Source: a virus. Taken from it: a DNA stretch of 46,062 nucleotides. The notes under the pieces were generated by a model. The model had not been told where the DNA came from, made no database searches, and saw only the letters and a program-made list of their open reading frames with translations. The stretch covers positions 1 through 46,062 of the IMG/VR virus record IMGVR_UViG_3300030380_003376; one strand, written 5' to 3'. Positions 33,338-42,949 of the stretch are shown here, one piece after another. Numbering within the stretch: position 1 is the stretch's first letter; each line of letters starts with the position of its first letter. The position numbers and the translations under genes were made by a program.

Positions 33338-36300
33338 ATGTTAAACCCAAGTGATGTTTATGTTTCTGGCGGAACGAGTGATTTATTAGTCTGTTGGACT
33401 GATAAGGTTACAAAGTATGATGCTAGTTCTTTTTACAACTTTGAGCAGGATAACCTGCCTTTACATGATCTCGATGAGAGGACTCACCTTTTATGGGAGA
33501 GAATGGGACATCCCACTTCCTCTGTTGCAGGAATGTCATTCATTGTATCTGGTGATGCAGCATCCTCGTGTAACCCTCAGTATTTTGTGGATTTAAGTTC
33601 GTGTTTAGAGGCTTTACCTGATGTTATTAATTATCCAATACTAGTTGAAGTCGCTAGTTTTGGCAATCTGGGTGATCTTAAATTATCTAATAAGACTTTC
33701 GGTCCTGATGGTGCGTTGGAGATCGTCAACAGAAACTCAGCTTTTGCAGGTGCTGTTGATCTTAGCAATAACCCAATGACCTTTGACGACATTGATAATA
33801 CTGTTGGGTATAGTTTAGCCACAACGGTAAGCTCAATATTTGATGCTTCTGCACCCTCTATAACTTTTGATCTTTTTAATTCATTCTTATTTTCCACGGA
33901 AGATAGAACATTCATCGCATCCACAACCAACAGGTTTGATGACCCTCGCTATGCTGAGAAAGAACAATATGTCTTCACTCGCCGTGTAGGCAGGGATCAA
34001 TTAGGTGTCCTAACAGCTTCATTGAGTAGTACACATGTTCCTTTTGATAATACAGCACTGAATAAGGCATCTAGTGGGCTTCTCTTTGATATTTACGATA
34101 AGTTATATCGCAGCGAGGCTGGCGATGTTATGAATTCGTTCGACGCTAGTACTCTTAATGAGACTGATAACACAACCGTATTGTTCCCTCCTCAAAATTT
34201 GACAGATGGATCAGATGTAGAGGATGTAGTCGCGGCTTCTCTTTACTTTAATCATTTAAACTCCATAAAGATTTCAGACTGTGATGGTCCTATTTTTATT
34301 AGAAACTTCACGGTAGATGGTCAAAGGTCTAAAGAATATGGTATTGAGATTTCTAACTCAAACGTAAATTTGGAGAGATGCTCAGTTTCTAGATGCACTA
34401 AAGCCGGTCTTTACGCTATGAACTCTCGTGTAAATCTTCTTAGAGGCTTTGTAGCTTTCCGAAACTATGGATTTGAAAATGGTGCCCGTATCGGCACTGA
34501 TTATGCAATTAAGAGAGAGAAGTATAGCGTACTAGATAATTACGGTGCAGGCATCTACGCAGAAAACTCTACAATAGATTTTAAGAGCACTTATGCTAGA
34601 GACGTTGACAAATCTTCTGAAGCCTCATCTTTAATTTACACTCATACTCATTTTGATAAAGATTTACCTGTACCCTCTCAAGAGAATCTGTATTGCTTAT
34701 CCAGAAATGATATTGGTCTGCACGCTATAAACTCAAACATTTTAGGAGGCCGAACAGAGCTTGATGGCTCTGCAACTAGGGCGTGGCAGGATGCTATTCA
34801 AATTTTCTCCGAGTTGAATACTGAAGCGGGTGCCCGCTTGAATAATTGCAGTCTCAACCTTGCAGGTAGATTCTTACTCTATGGTAATTACTTCGGGTTA
34901 GACGCTTACAACAGCGATGTATCTTTTGATTACTTCAAGGCTTACGGAAACCAGAAAGAGGGCATGAAATTAGATGGCTGTGCATTCACTTACAACAACA
35001 ATGTGTATGCAGGTTATTTGGGGGCCTCTCTTTACAATACCGCTAGAGACGATTACTTCCAGCATCAAGTGACCTTGTTACACAATGGCGCTGCTATCAC
35101 AGCTAACAACTCTACTATATCTCCCGTTTACTCTAGTTCAATGCCTGATTTCTATGAAACTTTCATGATCTCTGGCACTCACGGCGTTTATCATGAGGGA
35201 ATAAATGGCGTGGTAACACATGACGTAAAGCCAAACGTGCATTTGAATTCGTCTAAGCTTGACGCGATTCACGCTTCTATTTATCCCGTGGCTAATGGTA
35301 CGGTGGCAGAGGCTTGCCTCGGTGAAGCCATCGCAGCCAAAAACGGATCCAAAGTTTACCTTAGAGGATCTAAAAACTATGCCAACAAGGTAATTGGTGA
35401 TAATAGTGGAGATGCTCAACATAGAAGAGCAGGCATCTACGCCTCTGAAAACTCTACGGTTTCCATTCAAGGTCCGACTGTAATGGCTCAGTTTGGTGTC
35501 GATGTTTTAGTTGATAATAACTCTGAATTAGAGATTTGCCCTCACCGAGATGATGAGGGCAACACCTTAGCGTCTTCCTTTAATCTAGATGATGGATCGA
35601 ACCATACAATGGTCGAACTTCACTCCACCAGAGCTTGCCTTGTGGCTGATAACGGATCGGTTATCAATCTTCAAGATCTTGGCTCTTATCACGATCTCTG
35701 GCCTAACGTTGACGGAACTTACGGACCTGCATTAGACTTAACAAGGCTAGACTATCTTAAGAAGGATCAGGCGGGAACGACTGATTACGTTTCTTCTGTT
35801 AGTGCTGGGTCTTTACAATTCTACCCTAATGCTTTTATTAATCAAGCAGACTTACCATCCAAACCAAATAAGACAAATCTTACTGCAAAGCATAGGAATT
35901 TTGATACTGGTAGTTACACTCCTCAGCCTTACTATTACATTTTCGATGTTCCGATAGCTGAATCTGATAAGCTAACTCAAACTTCGGGCGTGACGACGGG
36001 AGGTATGTGTCTAAGAGCACTCAATAAGAGTAAAGTTAATGTTCAAAACGTACACTTCCCAACGGGTCACGTTCAGACATCGGCTGTAATTTATGATCTT
36101 AGTGGTACAGATGATGTCGGGGAGGCTAACTGCTCCAGGACGTTCATATGGAACATAGCTGATGATTCTATCCTTAAAGCTAGTTACTTATCGGTGAGCG
36201 GAAAACACCCGCAGGACGCTGGATATGTAGGACCCTCTGGCACATGGGGTAACTCTCAGCCCTTCTCTGGAGCGCCCGACTCAACTCCCGACACATCTAG

Positions 36301-36817
36301 TCTATCTGTCTTAGACTACTACGGTAATGATGGTGCTAATCAAAATCTTTTTGGTTCTGACTCTGCCAAGAACTACGGAGCATTTAGATTATATTTCTCG
36401 GTTGATCCTTTAGCTAATTACTTAGTAGATCCTTCCTCGGTTGTCAGTGGCTTTGTGCCTCAAGTATTTGCTCAGGGATATCAATTCTCTGGAAACTTGT
36501 CTGCACCTGGAACCGTAAGCGCAGAATACACTAAGGCTCAATTTAGTGGAGTTGATCACATACCTAGTTCCACAGGTTTCCATTACGCTTCGTCTATGGT
36601 TCATAGTCCCAAGACGGTCAAAGCAGTCTTAGATGATTCCTCCATGAATACCTTTGCAAACGCAAAACACAATACTGCTAATAAATCTGGTTTAGCAAAT
36701 GTAGTAACTAGATATGACCCCTACGATCAAGGATTTGGTGGAGACTCAACCTCAGATAAAGGTAAGGGTAAGGGTGTTGCATCTGTAAATAACTTTAATC
36801 TTAGGAAATTGAACTGA
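33338..36817 (+). CDS. Large beta-helix virion protein (adhesin- or tailspike-like)
   Basis: A 1159-residue protein from ATG 33338, one base after the preceding stop; an earlier ATG at 33299 is inside the previous gene and less likely. The N-terminus has a motif DASSFYNFEQDNLPLHDLDE followed by RTHLLWERMG, like that of the protein at 36817. From about residue 340 to 775 the chain is a run of short beta turns, e.g. NSNVNLERCSVSRCTKAGLY and NSRVNLLRG, and NNSTISPVY, with Asn ladders and repeated NSxV/NSxI units as in right-handed beta-helix proteins. No obvious polysaccharide lyase catalytic motif is seen. It ends with a Gly/Lys-rich stretch and a TGATG overlap with the next gene. A fibre- or spike-like role is likely. 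Confidence 0.8.
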   Translation: MLNPSDVYVSGGTSDLLVCWTDKVTKYDASSFYNFEQDNLPLHDLDERTHLLWERMGHPTSSVAGMSFIVSGDAASSCNPQYFVDLSSCLEALPDVINYPILVEVASFGNLGDLKLSNKTFGPDGALEIVNRNSAFAGAVDLSNNPMTFDDIDNTVGYSLATTVSSIFDASAPSITFDLFNSFLFSTEDRTFIASTTNRFDDPRYAEKEQYVFTRRVGRDQLGVLTASLSSTHVPFDNTALNKASSGLLFDIYDKLYRSEAGDVMNSFDASTLNETDNTTVLFPPQNLTDGSDVEDVVAASLYFNHLNSIKISDCDGPIFIRNFTVDGQRSKEYGIEISNSNVNLERCSVSRCTKAGLYAMNSRVNLLRGFVAFRNYGFENGARIGTDYAIKREKYSVLDNYGAGIYAENSTIDFKSTYARDVDKSSEASSLIYTHTHFDKDLPVPSQENLYCLSRNDIGLHAINSNILGGRTELDGSATRAWQDAIQIFSELNTEAGARLNNCSLNLAGRFLLYGNYFGLDAYNSDVSFDYFKAYGNQKEGMKLDGCAFTYNNNVYAGYLGASLYNTARDDYFQHQVTLLHNGAAITANNSTISPVYSSSMPDFYETFMISGTHGVYHEGINGVVTHDVKPNVHLNSSKLDAIHASIYPVANGTVAEACLGEAIAAKNGSKVYLRGSKNYANKVIGDNSGDAQHRRAGIYASENSTVSIQGPTVMAQFGVDVLVDNNSELEICPHRDDEGNTLASSFNLDDGSNHTMVELHSTRACLVADNGSVINLQDLGSYHDLWPNVDGTYGPALDLTRLDYLKKDQAGTTDYVSSVSAGSLQFYPNAFINQADLPSKPNKTNLTAKHRNFDTGSYTPQPYYYIFDVPIAESDKLTQTSGVTTGGMCLRALNKSKVNVQNVHFPTGHVQTSAVIYDLSGTDDVGEANCSRTFIWNIADDSILKASYLSVSGKHPQDAGYVGPSGTWGNSQPFSGAPDSTPDTSSLSVLDYYGNDGANQNLFGSDSAKNYGAFRLYFSVDPLANYLVDPSSVVSGFVPQVFAQGYQFSGNLSAPGTVSAEYTKAQFSGVDHIPSSTGFHYASSMVHSPKTVKAVLDDSSMNTFANAKHNTANKSGLANVVTRYDPYDQGFGGDSTSDKGKGKGVASVNNFNLRKLN

Positions 36818-39285
36818 TGGCTATAAATTATTTTGAATCTAGTAACCGTTACACAAATCCGGTAAGATACTTCAAACCTAATGATCCTTATTACTATGAA
36901 GTAGATAACATTCCGATTAAGCAATTGGAAGAGAACGCAAAGTTTCTCAAGGATCAAGTTGATGGACTTCTAAAAAACCAAGGTAGAGAGTTTTTGGAGG
37001 CAGGTGAAACAACCACGTTAGATAGAAATAAGTTCAATGAACTAAAGCCAATTGTTGACGGCACTGATTCCAAGGTTAGAGTTTTGCCGGGTCGTTTTAC
37101 GGCTAGAGTCAATGATGCTTACACTAAAACTCCTCTTCAAGTTATCACTCAAGCCCTAGAGGCGGTGCCTTTCCCTCCGACAAATGATTATGATGTTGAA
37201 ACGGCGAATGGAAACACTGTAGCTGCTGCCTTGGCGAAATGGCAATCTAAAACTTCAGCAAACGCAACTCTAATGAACGGTCTTTTTGAAAGATCGTTTG
37301 TGTATCCGATGAAGAATAATGATAAGACGGGCGAAGGTGTCAACACTAGTAATCCTAATAATGTTAATGTGATTGCTGGTGGATTGCTATCAGATCAGTC
37401 TGCGTGGCCTGGGTTCTTAGGTTATTTGCACGAATTTAATACTAACGAAGACACCACTAGAATTTCTAATATGGAATTCGGTGCTGTCGCAGATATTTTT
37501 AGGCAAAATGGAAGACTAGAGTCTAACTTCATAAAGAGGTGGAGAGGTGTAACCAGAACCTCTATTGTGGATGTGACTGAAACTTTAGAAATTGAAATCC
37601 CCAAGTTTGATTCTGAAGAATTTTTCTATTTTGATGCAAGTGGTGACAAGCGGACAGTTGAGTCAAATCAGAGAATCGACCTCCTCTTTATTTATTCCAA
37701 ACCTGTCGATGAGTCTGAGACAACGCTCCCATCATACACTAATGGTAGCCCCAGAACAATTACAAAGCCCACTCTAGGTATTGTGAAAGGTGCGGGGTTA
37801 GGTGTCAACAGAAAAACAGGAAATGAACCTCAAGACCTAACGGGTCTCCAAAGCCTTGATGGAGTATCACTTATGGTTCCGAACAGTTCTGATGAACTCT
37901 CGGAAAATACAGGCTTTCAAACTTCTGCCGGAGTCGCAATTAAAGGTTCGTTCCCGTCGCCCGACGACTTGATGAATTTAGCTCCTCTTCTTTCGGAGAA
38001 TTTATCTACAACATCAGTTGCTCTTATTGGTCAGTCAATTCTTCCAGTTGCTTACATTGTGGTTAAAAAGGATGCTGGACTAAACTCTCAATCGGATGCC
38101 ATTATTAGTAATGATGATGTTATTGACATCAGACCGTTCTTTAGAACAACTGAACTTGCTTACAATGAGAGAGCCGGAATTGCTGCCGCAACCCCTCAGG
38201 TATCGCTGGCTAACCCTGTTGTCACCGAGTCTCACTTGGAACTTGTTACTAGGCAGATAAAGGAAGATTACATTTCTCGTATCGGTCCTGCCACATCACC
38301 ATCCGAAAAAGCTCGAATAGTAGGCGCAGGCACGATCAAGGGTGGCATGTTCTATGGTGTTGAAGGCGCTTTAGCATCTTACGTTAAAGACCAATTCAAT
38401 GCCACAACTTATCAGGGTGCAAAAGCATCAGTTGAGGATAGGTATGGATACGCCACTAATTCCATCCCAGACCTTCCTGATTGGGATATTTCTAGATGGT
38501 GTCAACAAGGTGGTCTTTCTGACAAAGGAACATTCCCTAATGATAGGGTAAACTATTTTCAATGGGGTGTCAATGGCACTGGTGCTACCACTCAAGATTT
38601 AAAGTTCTCTGCATTTAAGGCTAAACCTAATGTTAATGATTTAAATGCGGCTTTCACCTCCAACACAAACCGTATTGGTCGTCTTGGCACCAACAAAACG
38701 TTTCAAAATGGATCTATAAATACTCTACCAGATGAAAGTGGATCTCAAGGTATAACATCGTTCTATTTTGTAGAAAAAACTATTCAGATCGACAGATCTC
38801 AAATCTCCTGGGCAAAGGATTACCACGTTGCTGTTGATTTCTTAAATTGTGTTCCCTTATCCGCTAGAGCAGATAGCTCATTCTCCTCCAACCGACTTAA
38901 GAATGCTGCGGGCACGGCTAACATCTGGGTTGATAAAAGAGAAAATGAGTTTACTATCTTTATCTCCTGGAGTGCTGATGATTTAATTGAGTTCCGCTCT
39001 GCCAGCCCTGCTAATAACCCGTGGCCTGAATCTATCGCTAGAAACAGAGATGATGGTCAACGCTACGCTGGGTTCTGCGTTATGAATTCAGACATTATGA
39101 CTGCTCCAAATCCTAACGGAACATTTGGAGGTACCGCTGGTACCGGGGTTGGCACAGAGTCTGTAACTGCTGGTGTTGCAATATATCCGAGTGTGAGCTT
39201 CCAAGTTTACGGCATTCCTGGTGACATTGAATTACAGTCTAGGAATTTAATGAGTCAGGCTAATCCGACTCTTACTCTACTGTAA
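36817..39285 (+). CDS. Virion structural protein with shared N-terminal adaptor motif
   Basis: An 822-residue protein. At about residues 15-50 it has NPVRYFKPNDPYYYEVDNIP followed by IKQLEENAKFLKDQV. The DNIP-hydrophobic-x-x-L-x-E core is also in the preceding beta-helix protein (DNLPLHDLDE), and YFKPN is in the protein at 27742, suggesting a common docking element. The rest is beta-rich with helical pieces, and includes LVTRQIKEDYISRIGPATSP and a final beta sandwich VAIYPSVSFQVYGIPGDIELQ. I do not recognise an enzyme domain. It is overlapped by TGATG at the start and TAATG at the end, so it is inside one coupled chain of baseplate-periphery genes. Confidence 0.8.
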   Translation: MAINYFESSNRYTNPVRYFKPNDPYYYEVDNIPIKQLEENAKFLKDQVDGLLKNQGREFLEAGETTTLDRNKFNELKPIVDGTDSKVRVLPGRFTARVNDAYTKTPLQVITQALEAVPFPPTNDYDVETANGNTVAAALAKWQSKTSANATLMNGLFERSFVYPMKNNDKTGEGVNTSNPNNVNVIAGGLLSDQSAWPGFLGYLHEFNTNEDTTRISNMEFGAVADIFRQNGRLESNFIKRWRGVTRTSIVDVTETLEIEIPKFDSEEFFYFDASGDKRTVESNQRIDLLFIYSKPVDESETTLPSYTNGSPRTITKPTLGIVKGAGLGVNRKTGNEPQDLTGLQSLDGVSLMVPNSSDELSENTGFQTSAGVAIKGSFPSPDDLMNLAPLLSENLSTTSVALIGQSILPVAYIVVKKDAGLNSQSDAIISNDDVIDIRPFFRTTELAYNERAGIAAATPQVSLANPVVTESHLELVTRQIKEDYISRIGPATSPSEKARIVGAGTIKGGMFYGVEGALASYVKDQFNATTYQGAKASVEDRYGYATNSIPDLPDWDISRWCQQGGLSDKGTFPNDRVNYFQWGVNGTGATTQDLKFSAFKAKPNVNDLNAAFTSNTNRIGRLGTNKTFQNGSINTLPDESGSQGITSFYFVEKTIQIDRSQISWAKDYHVAVDFLNCVPLSARADSSFSSNRLKNAAGTANIWVDKRENEFTIFISWSADDLIEFRSASPANNPWPESIARNRDDGQRYAGFCVMNSDIMTAPNPNGTFGGTAGTGVGTESVTAGVAIYPSVSFQVYGIPGDIELQSRNLMSQANPTLTLL

Positions 39286-42023
39286 TGACTGGTATTCGTT
39301 TCGGGTGTGGAGAGTTTGTTCCAGGTGGGGAACCAATCATAGTCCCCAACCTAAACCCTCCCACACCTCCGACAATAGTACCAGATCCTCCTGTAAAGCC
39401 CACTCAGATACCTCCATTTATTCCTCCCACTGGAGACCCCATTAAGTTTGCCTGCTTACAGGTCTCTCCTGGGGAGAATCCACCACCACCACCCCCAGGG
39501 TTTCGTTACAAGAATGGATTCTTTCAACAATGTTTTCCTTGTGATGGCGCACTCAACACCCTGGGCTTTGGCCCTGCCAAAAATCCTGGGCCTAACAATC
39601 CTGAATGTGTTTTTACTTCAAAACCTGAGTGTGAGCCTAACTGTCCTAACCCTTTAATTCCTATCGAGCCTCCTGACCCTGGCCTAACGAGTGTGGGTCA
39701 ACCTGGAGGAAGACCTGGGGGAGGACCTGGGGGCGGAGGATTCACTCCTGCACAAACAACAGGGGGCGCTATATTCTTCAAATGCAGGCAAACAATATTT
39801 ATTTGTCCTGAAGATATTGAAAAGCCTAATCCTAGAACATTAAGAATTCAACATAATTGTGTAGCATGCAACTCCTTAACTCCAAACGGTTCCACAAATC
39901 TTGTAAGCACAGGATCTCCTCAGGTTGTAGGTAATAAGGCTGTTCAGGTTTTTCAATCGGATTGTGTTTACACCTCAAAAGCTCAGTGCGAGAACAGTTG
40001 CCCACCAGGAAGAATAACAGCTAACTTTGTTGAAAATTGTTTAGAGCCAGTGCTTATAGCCACTGAGCCAACGACTGGTGGAGGAACATCAGACCCTACG
40101 ATTACTACTATAAACATAGCTCAACAAGCAGCGCAAGATCCCACTTTAGGTATTTCTGTTAACGAACCAGGGGTATCAATTAACGAGCCTGCACTGCCTA
40201 ACGTTTCAATTGCTCAAGGTCAACCGTCCTTAAACGAGCCTGCAAATCCTAATGTAGTTATCAACTCCAGGATCTTTCACAATACTTATAATTTCTTTGC
40301 TGTTAATCAGTCACAACAGACGACCAGCTTTACCACGATAACTTCATACTTAGATATATTTAAGAGTAGTGTGACCTCTGAGGTTGCTGATCTTATATTT
40401 AATCAGGGTAGTCTAAATTCTTGGAAAGAGGGAACACTATTTGCTTTAACTTTAGATGATATCGAGGTTAGCTTAATCCCTGACTTATTGGATGCTTTTA
40501 AAATTATACACAAGCCTGGAGGCCAACTAGTAGGCAAAAATGCATTCCTTGAGATGATTAGAAAGCATTTGCTTACCGGGACTTTAGACGAAATTGACGC
40601 AGAATATTACAAGACGTTAGCGCGACGACAGCTAAATGACACTAGATTACAATTTGCAGGCATACAAGATCGCGATATCTCTGAGAGGGCTGGCCTTGGT
40701 TTAGTAGGTAGCCAGTCAGTTGTTGCTGACTCCAATCAACTTGTCAATATTCAGAAAAGGCAAGTGCGTAGGCAGAGAAGATTCTTAACAGATATTAATG
40801 CTAGAATATCTAATGATGTCATTGAGTCATCACAAGATATAGATTTACCTTTAACAGATATTGGGTTTGATGTCTCCACACTGACCGGTGATAGTTACAA
40901 GATCACCATCGGTGAGGGTGATGGTTATTATATTCCTGCTAAGTTGTCAAACGGCGCTGAAGTACCCCTTCTTCTTGAGACGGATATTGCAAAGACTTTC
41001 TATGTTCCTCCTGAAACTAGATTTAATGCCTTAACGCTTTTCAAAGAAGATCCATCTTATCTTTTGACGGCTTCCGCAGCAACTAACAAAAACGAATTCG
41101 TTGCAGGAGACACAGGAGTGACTGAGCTTAAGCCTCTTTACTTTAAACTAGACATTTCTAGCGTTTCCTACTCACCCAATACAAATCCTTTAACCTCTCG
41201 TTACAGTGGCAACTATGTTGTCGAAACTAATCAAACAGTTATTGACGAGCACTCTAAAAATAATGGATTTGCTATTACTAGAGTTAACTTAGATTATCGT
41301 GATCCTTTGTATCGTTACATCTTGGATACAGGGAAGCTATCTTTAGCTCTAAATGATATAAACTTTGTAAGCATCTTAGACCCTAAGGATTATCCGGGCG
41401 GAATTCGTATAGCTAGAAATATTCCATTTGGATTAATTATTACTCCTGTGGCGGGCTCAAAGTTTAATCCTTTTAATGGTCAATCTCAACTAGGATCTTT
41501 TGAAGATCCTTTTGTTAGAAGTATCAAACTTAATGCAGATATCAATATTTCTGACTTGGAGAAATCAAAACCTCAGCTAGATGAGGTTAATTTATTTAAT
41601 AATACCGGGAATTTAAAGGTTGGATTGGCAGAGCCTGCTGACACTCAAAATGTAATCTACAAATATGACAAGGACAATGAGAGGTATATTAACGCATATT
41701 TTAAGAATGGAGAATATCTAACAAGTGCTACTGTTACCGCTCCATCTTCTATGGGAGCTTCTTTCATGATTAAAGATGTAATTGATTATCTTTTAGATAC
41801 TCAGTCATCCAAAAATATTTCCTGGTATGATGTCATCCGAAGAATGCCGTTAAACCGAGTGGGTGAGCTTATTTATGATAACGATCCAAGGTTGATAGGT
41901 GAGTTGGAAAAAGGCTTTCGACAGGGAATGAGCATAAAATTCATTCTTAATACAACTAAAGATATTGAAGATACTCTCCTGGTCGATGATGATCGCACTA
42001 TTATTAAAGAGGGAGATAGATAA
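39285..42023 (+). CDS. Proline- and cysteine-rich modular structural protein
   Basis: A 912-residue protein. Residues 1-55 and several linkers are proline-rich. Two Cys modules match closely: module 1 has FAC57, C83FPC86, and C108VFTSKPEC116EPNC120; module 2 has FKC167, C192VAC195, and C227VYTSKAQC235ENSC239. Both end in C-x7-C-x3-C. A short third start (IRFGC8) sits at the N-terminus, and extra cysteines lie at 174 and 252. Between about 290 and 325 come NEP-containing repeats (GISVNEPGVSINEP, PSLNEPANPNVVIN). The rest (about 330-912) is mixed helix and beta without recognised motifs. It lies TAATG-linked just before the PAAR gene. The Cys sets look like metal-binding or disulfide modules. 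The role is unknown. Confidence 0.82.
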   Translation: MTGIRFGCGEFVPGGEPIIVPNLNPPTPPTIVPDPPVKPTQIPPFIPPTGDPIKFACLQVSPGENPPPPPPGFRYKNGFFQQCFPCDGALNTLGFGPAKNPGPNNPECVFTSKPECEPNCPNPLIPIEPPDPGLTSVGQPGGRPGGGPGGGGFTPAQTTGGAIFFKCRQTIFICPEDIEKPNPRTLRIQHNCVACNSLTPNGSTNLVSTGSPQVVGNKAVQVFQSDCVYTSKAQCENSCPPGRITANFVENCLEPVLIATEPTTGGGTSDPTITTINIAQQAAQDPTLGISVNEPGVSINEPALPNVSIAQGQPSLNEPANPNVVINSRIFHNTYNFFAVNQSQQTTSFTTITSYLDIFKSSVTSEVADLIFNQGSLNSWKEGTLFALTLDDIEVSLIPDLLDAFKIIHKPGGQLVGKNAFLEMIRKHLLTGTLDEIDAEYYKTLARRQLNDTRLQFAGIQDRDISERAGLGLVGSQSVVADSNQLVNIQKRQVRRQRRFLTDINARISNDVIESSQDIDLPLTDIGFDVSTLTGDSYKITIGEGDGYYIPAKLSNGAEVPLLLETDIAKTFYVPPETRFNALTLFKEDPSYLLTASAATNKNEFVAGDTGVTELKPLYFKLDISSVSYSPNTNPLTSRYSGNYVVETNQTVIDEHSKNNGFAITRVNLDYRDPLYRYILDTGKLSLALNDINFVSILDPKDYPGGIRIARNIPFGLIITPVAGSKFNPFNGQSQLGSFEDPFVRSIKLNADINISDLEKSKPQLDEVNLFNNTGNLKVGLAEPADTQNVIYKYDKDNERYINAYFKNGEYLTSATVTAPSSMGASFMIKDVIDYLLDTQSSKNISWYDVIRRMPLNRVGELIYDNDPRLIGELEKGFRQGMSIKFILNTTKDIEDTLLVDDDRTIIKEGDR

Positions 42024-42886
42024 TGCCATTAATTGTTAAAGATGGAGACCCTACTCAAGGTCATGGATGGCCAAGTATTCCCCTTGCAGCTACAAATAAT
42101 ACGTCAGTGAAGATCGAAGGTAAAAACATTGTTGTCGTAGGTGATACATCTCAGCCCGGTAATCATGCTGGCTGTGGTCCAGGAGGATGTGATAAAAGTC
42201 CCGATCACCCAGTAGCGACTCTAACAGGCAGTCCTAATGTTTTTGTGGGTGGAATCCCTGTCGTTAGAGATGCAGACCCTATGGCTTGTGGAGATGTTGC
42301 TGACACTCCTTTTAGCACAGTCTTTGCTAATGGCGGCGGCAACCAGCCGCAGATTCAACCTGGACTCACTCCGTCTGCGTTTGAAACTATTGGATATTTT
42401 ACTAGATCCATAACTGATTCCTACAATATCACGCTTGCCGGTAACATTACCAGACAAAGAATTGGAACAGATAATTTCAACAATCCAATATTTCGTGAGT
42501 TCTGGAGTGGTTGGCGTCCTCAAGCCCTTGCCCCTAAGCCATCTAATGGGTTTAGGGTAACTTTGGTTGAAGAAGGATCGGGCAGGACGTTTAATAGTTT
42601 GCAAGGTATAGGCGCACAAGGTATACCTGCCGCTGCCTCACCCGTATTCAGACAACCTTTGGATGAATTTGTAAGTTACCAAGTGTTACAAGGTCCATTT
42701 ACTGTGGATAATTCAGGTGTTCTAACTTTAAATCCTGCATTCGTTCCACCACGAGACGATCAGGATAATAATCGATTCGTGAGAAGTATTCCTGTGTCCG
42801 TTAGAGTATTCTTCTCACGAACATCCGCAGTCATTAGGAAAGATATAAATTTTGGGGTTTCTTTTAGTCTCTCTACCGCTGTTTGA
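42023..42886 (+). CDS. PAAR-type spike tip protein with C-terminal extension
   Basis: A 287-residue protein. Residues 1-110 form a PAAR domain: IVVVGDTSQPGNHAGCGPGG, then HPVATLTGSPNVFVGGIPVV and RDADPMACGDV. His14, His48, His62 and Cys89 are plausible zinc ligands (three His, one Cys), as in PAAR tips; Cys51 and Cys56 are also near. PAAR proteins cap the beta-helix spike and sharpen it for membrane piercing (T4 gp5.4 has the same role). The 175-residue extension (YFTRSITDSYNITLAGNITR and SVRVFFSRTSAVIRKDINFG) is beta-type and not a known toxin. It may decorate the tip or bind another baseplate protein. The gene overlaps the Cys-rich gene by one base. Confidence 0.9.
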   Translation: MPLIVKDGDPTQGHGWPSIPLAATNNTSVKIEGKNIVVVGDTSQPGNHAGCGPGGCDKSPDHPVATLTGSPNVFVGGIPVVRDADPMACGDVADTPFSTVFANGGGNQPQIQPGLTPSAFETIGYFTRSITDSYNITLAGNITRQRIGTDNFNNPIFREFWSGWRPQALAPKPSNGFRVTLVEEGSGRTFNSLQGIGAQGIPAAASPVFRQPLDEFVSYQVLQGPFTVDNSGVLTLNPAFVPPRDDQDNNRFVRSIPVSVRVFFSRTSAVIRKDINFGVSFSLSTAV

Positions 42887-42915
42887 TTTTTTAATATATT
42901 AAAATAGACTAAAAG
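42861..42915. repeat. Nested inverted repeat between tail and head modules
   Basis: Perfect 10-base arms, CTTTTAGTCT at 42861-42870 and AGACTAAAAG at 42906-42915, are separated by 35 bases. Inside them TTTTAATATATTAAAA (42889-42904) is a perfect 16-base AT palindrome. The left arm lies in the end of the PAAR gene; the right arm is in the gap. No U-run follows on the + strand, so this is not a standard terminator. Confidence 0.7.
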
Positions 42916-42933
42916 GGTACATATAGTAGTAAC

Positions 42934-42938
42934 AGGAG
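42934..42938 (+). promoter_or_regulatory. Shine-Dalgarno of the acidic core-type protein (AGGAG)
   Basis: AGGAG ends 11 bases before ATG 42950. The spacing is long but this is one of few clear ribosome sites in the window. It supports an independent start of the head-assembly module. Confidence 0.6.
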
Positions 42939-42949
42939 TATTTCCAATT

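Noticed and set aside
35138-35470. A 110-codon minus-strand open frame inside the beta-helix gene
   Set aside because: No ribosome site, no sensible composition, and wholly inside a well-supported gene.
42221-42619. A 132-codon minus-strand open frame inside the PAAR gene
   Set aside because: Shadow of the PAAR coding frame with no supporting context.
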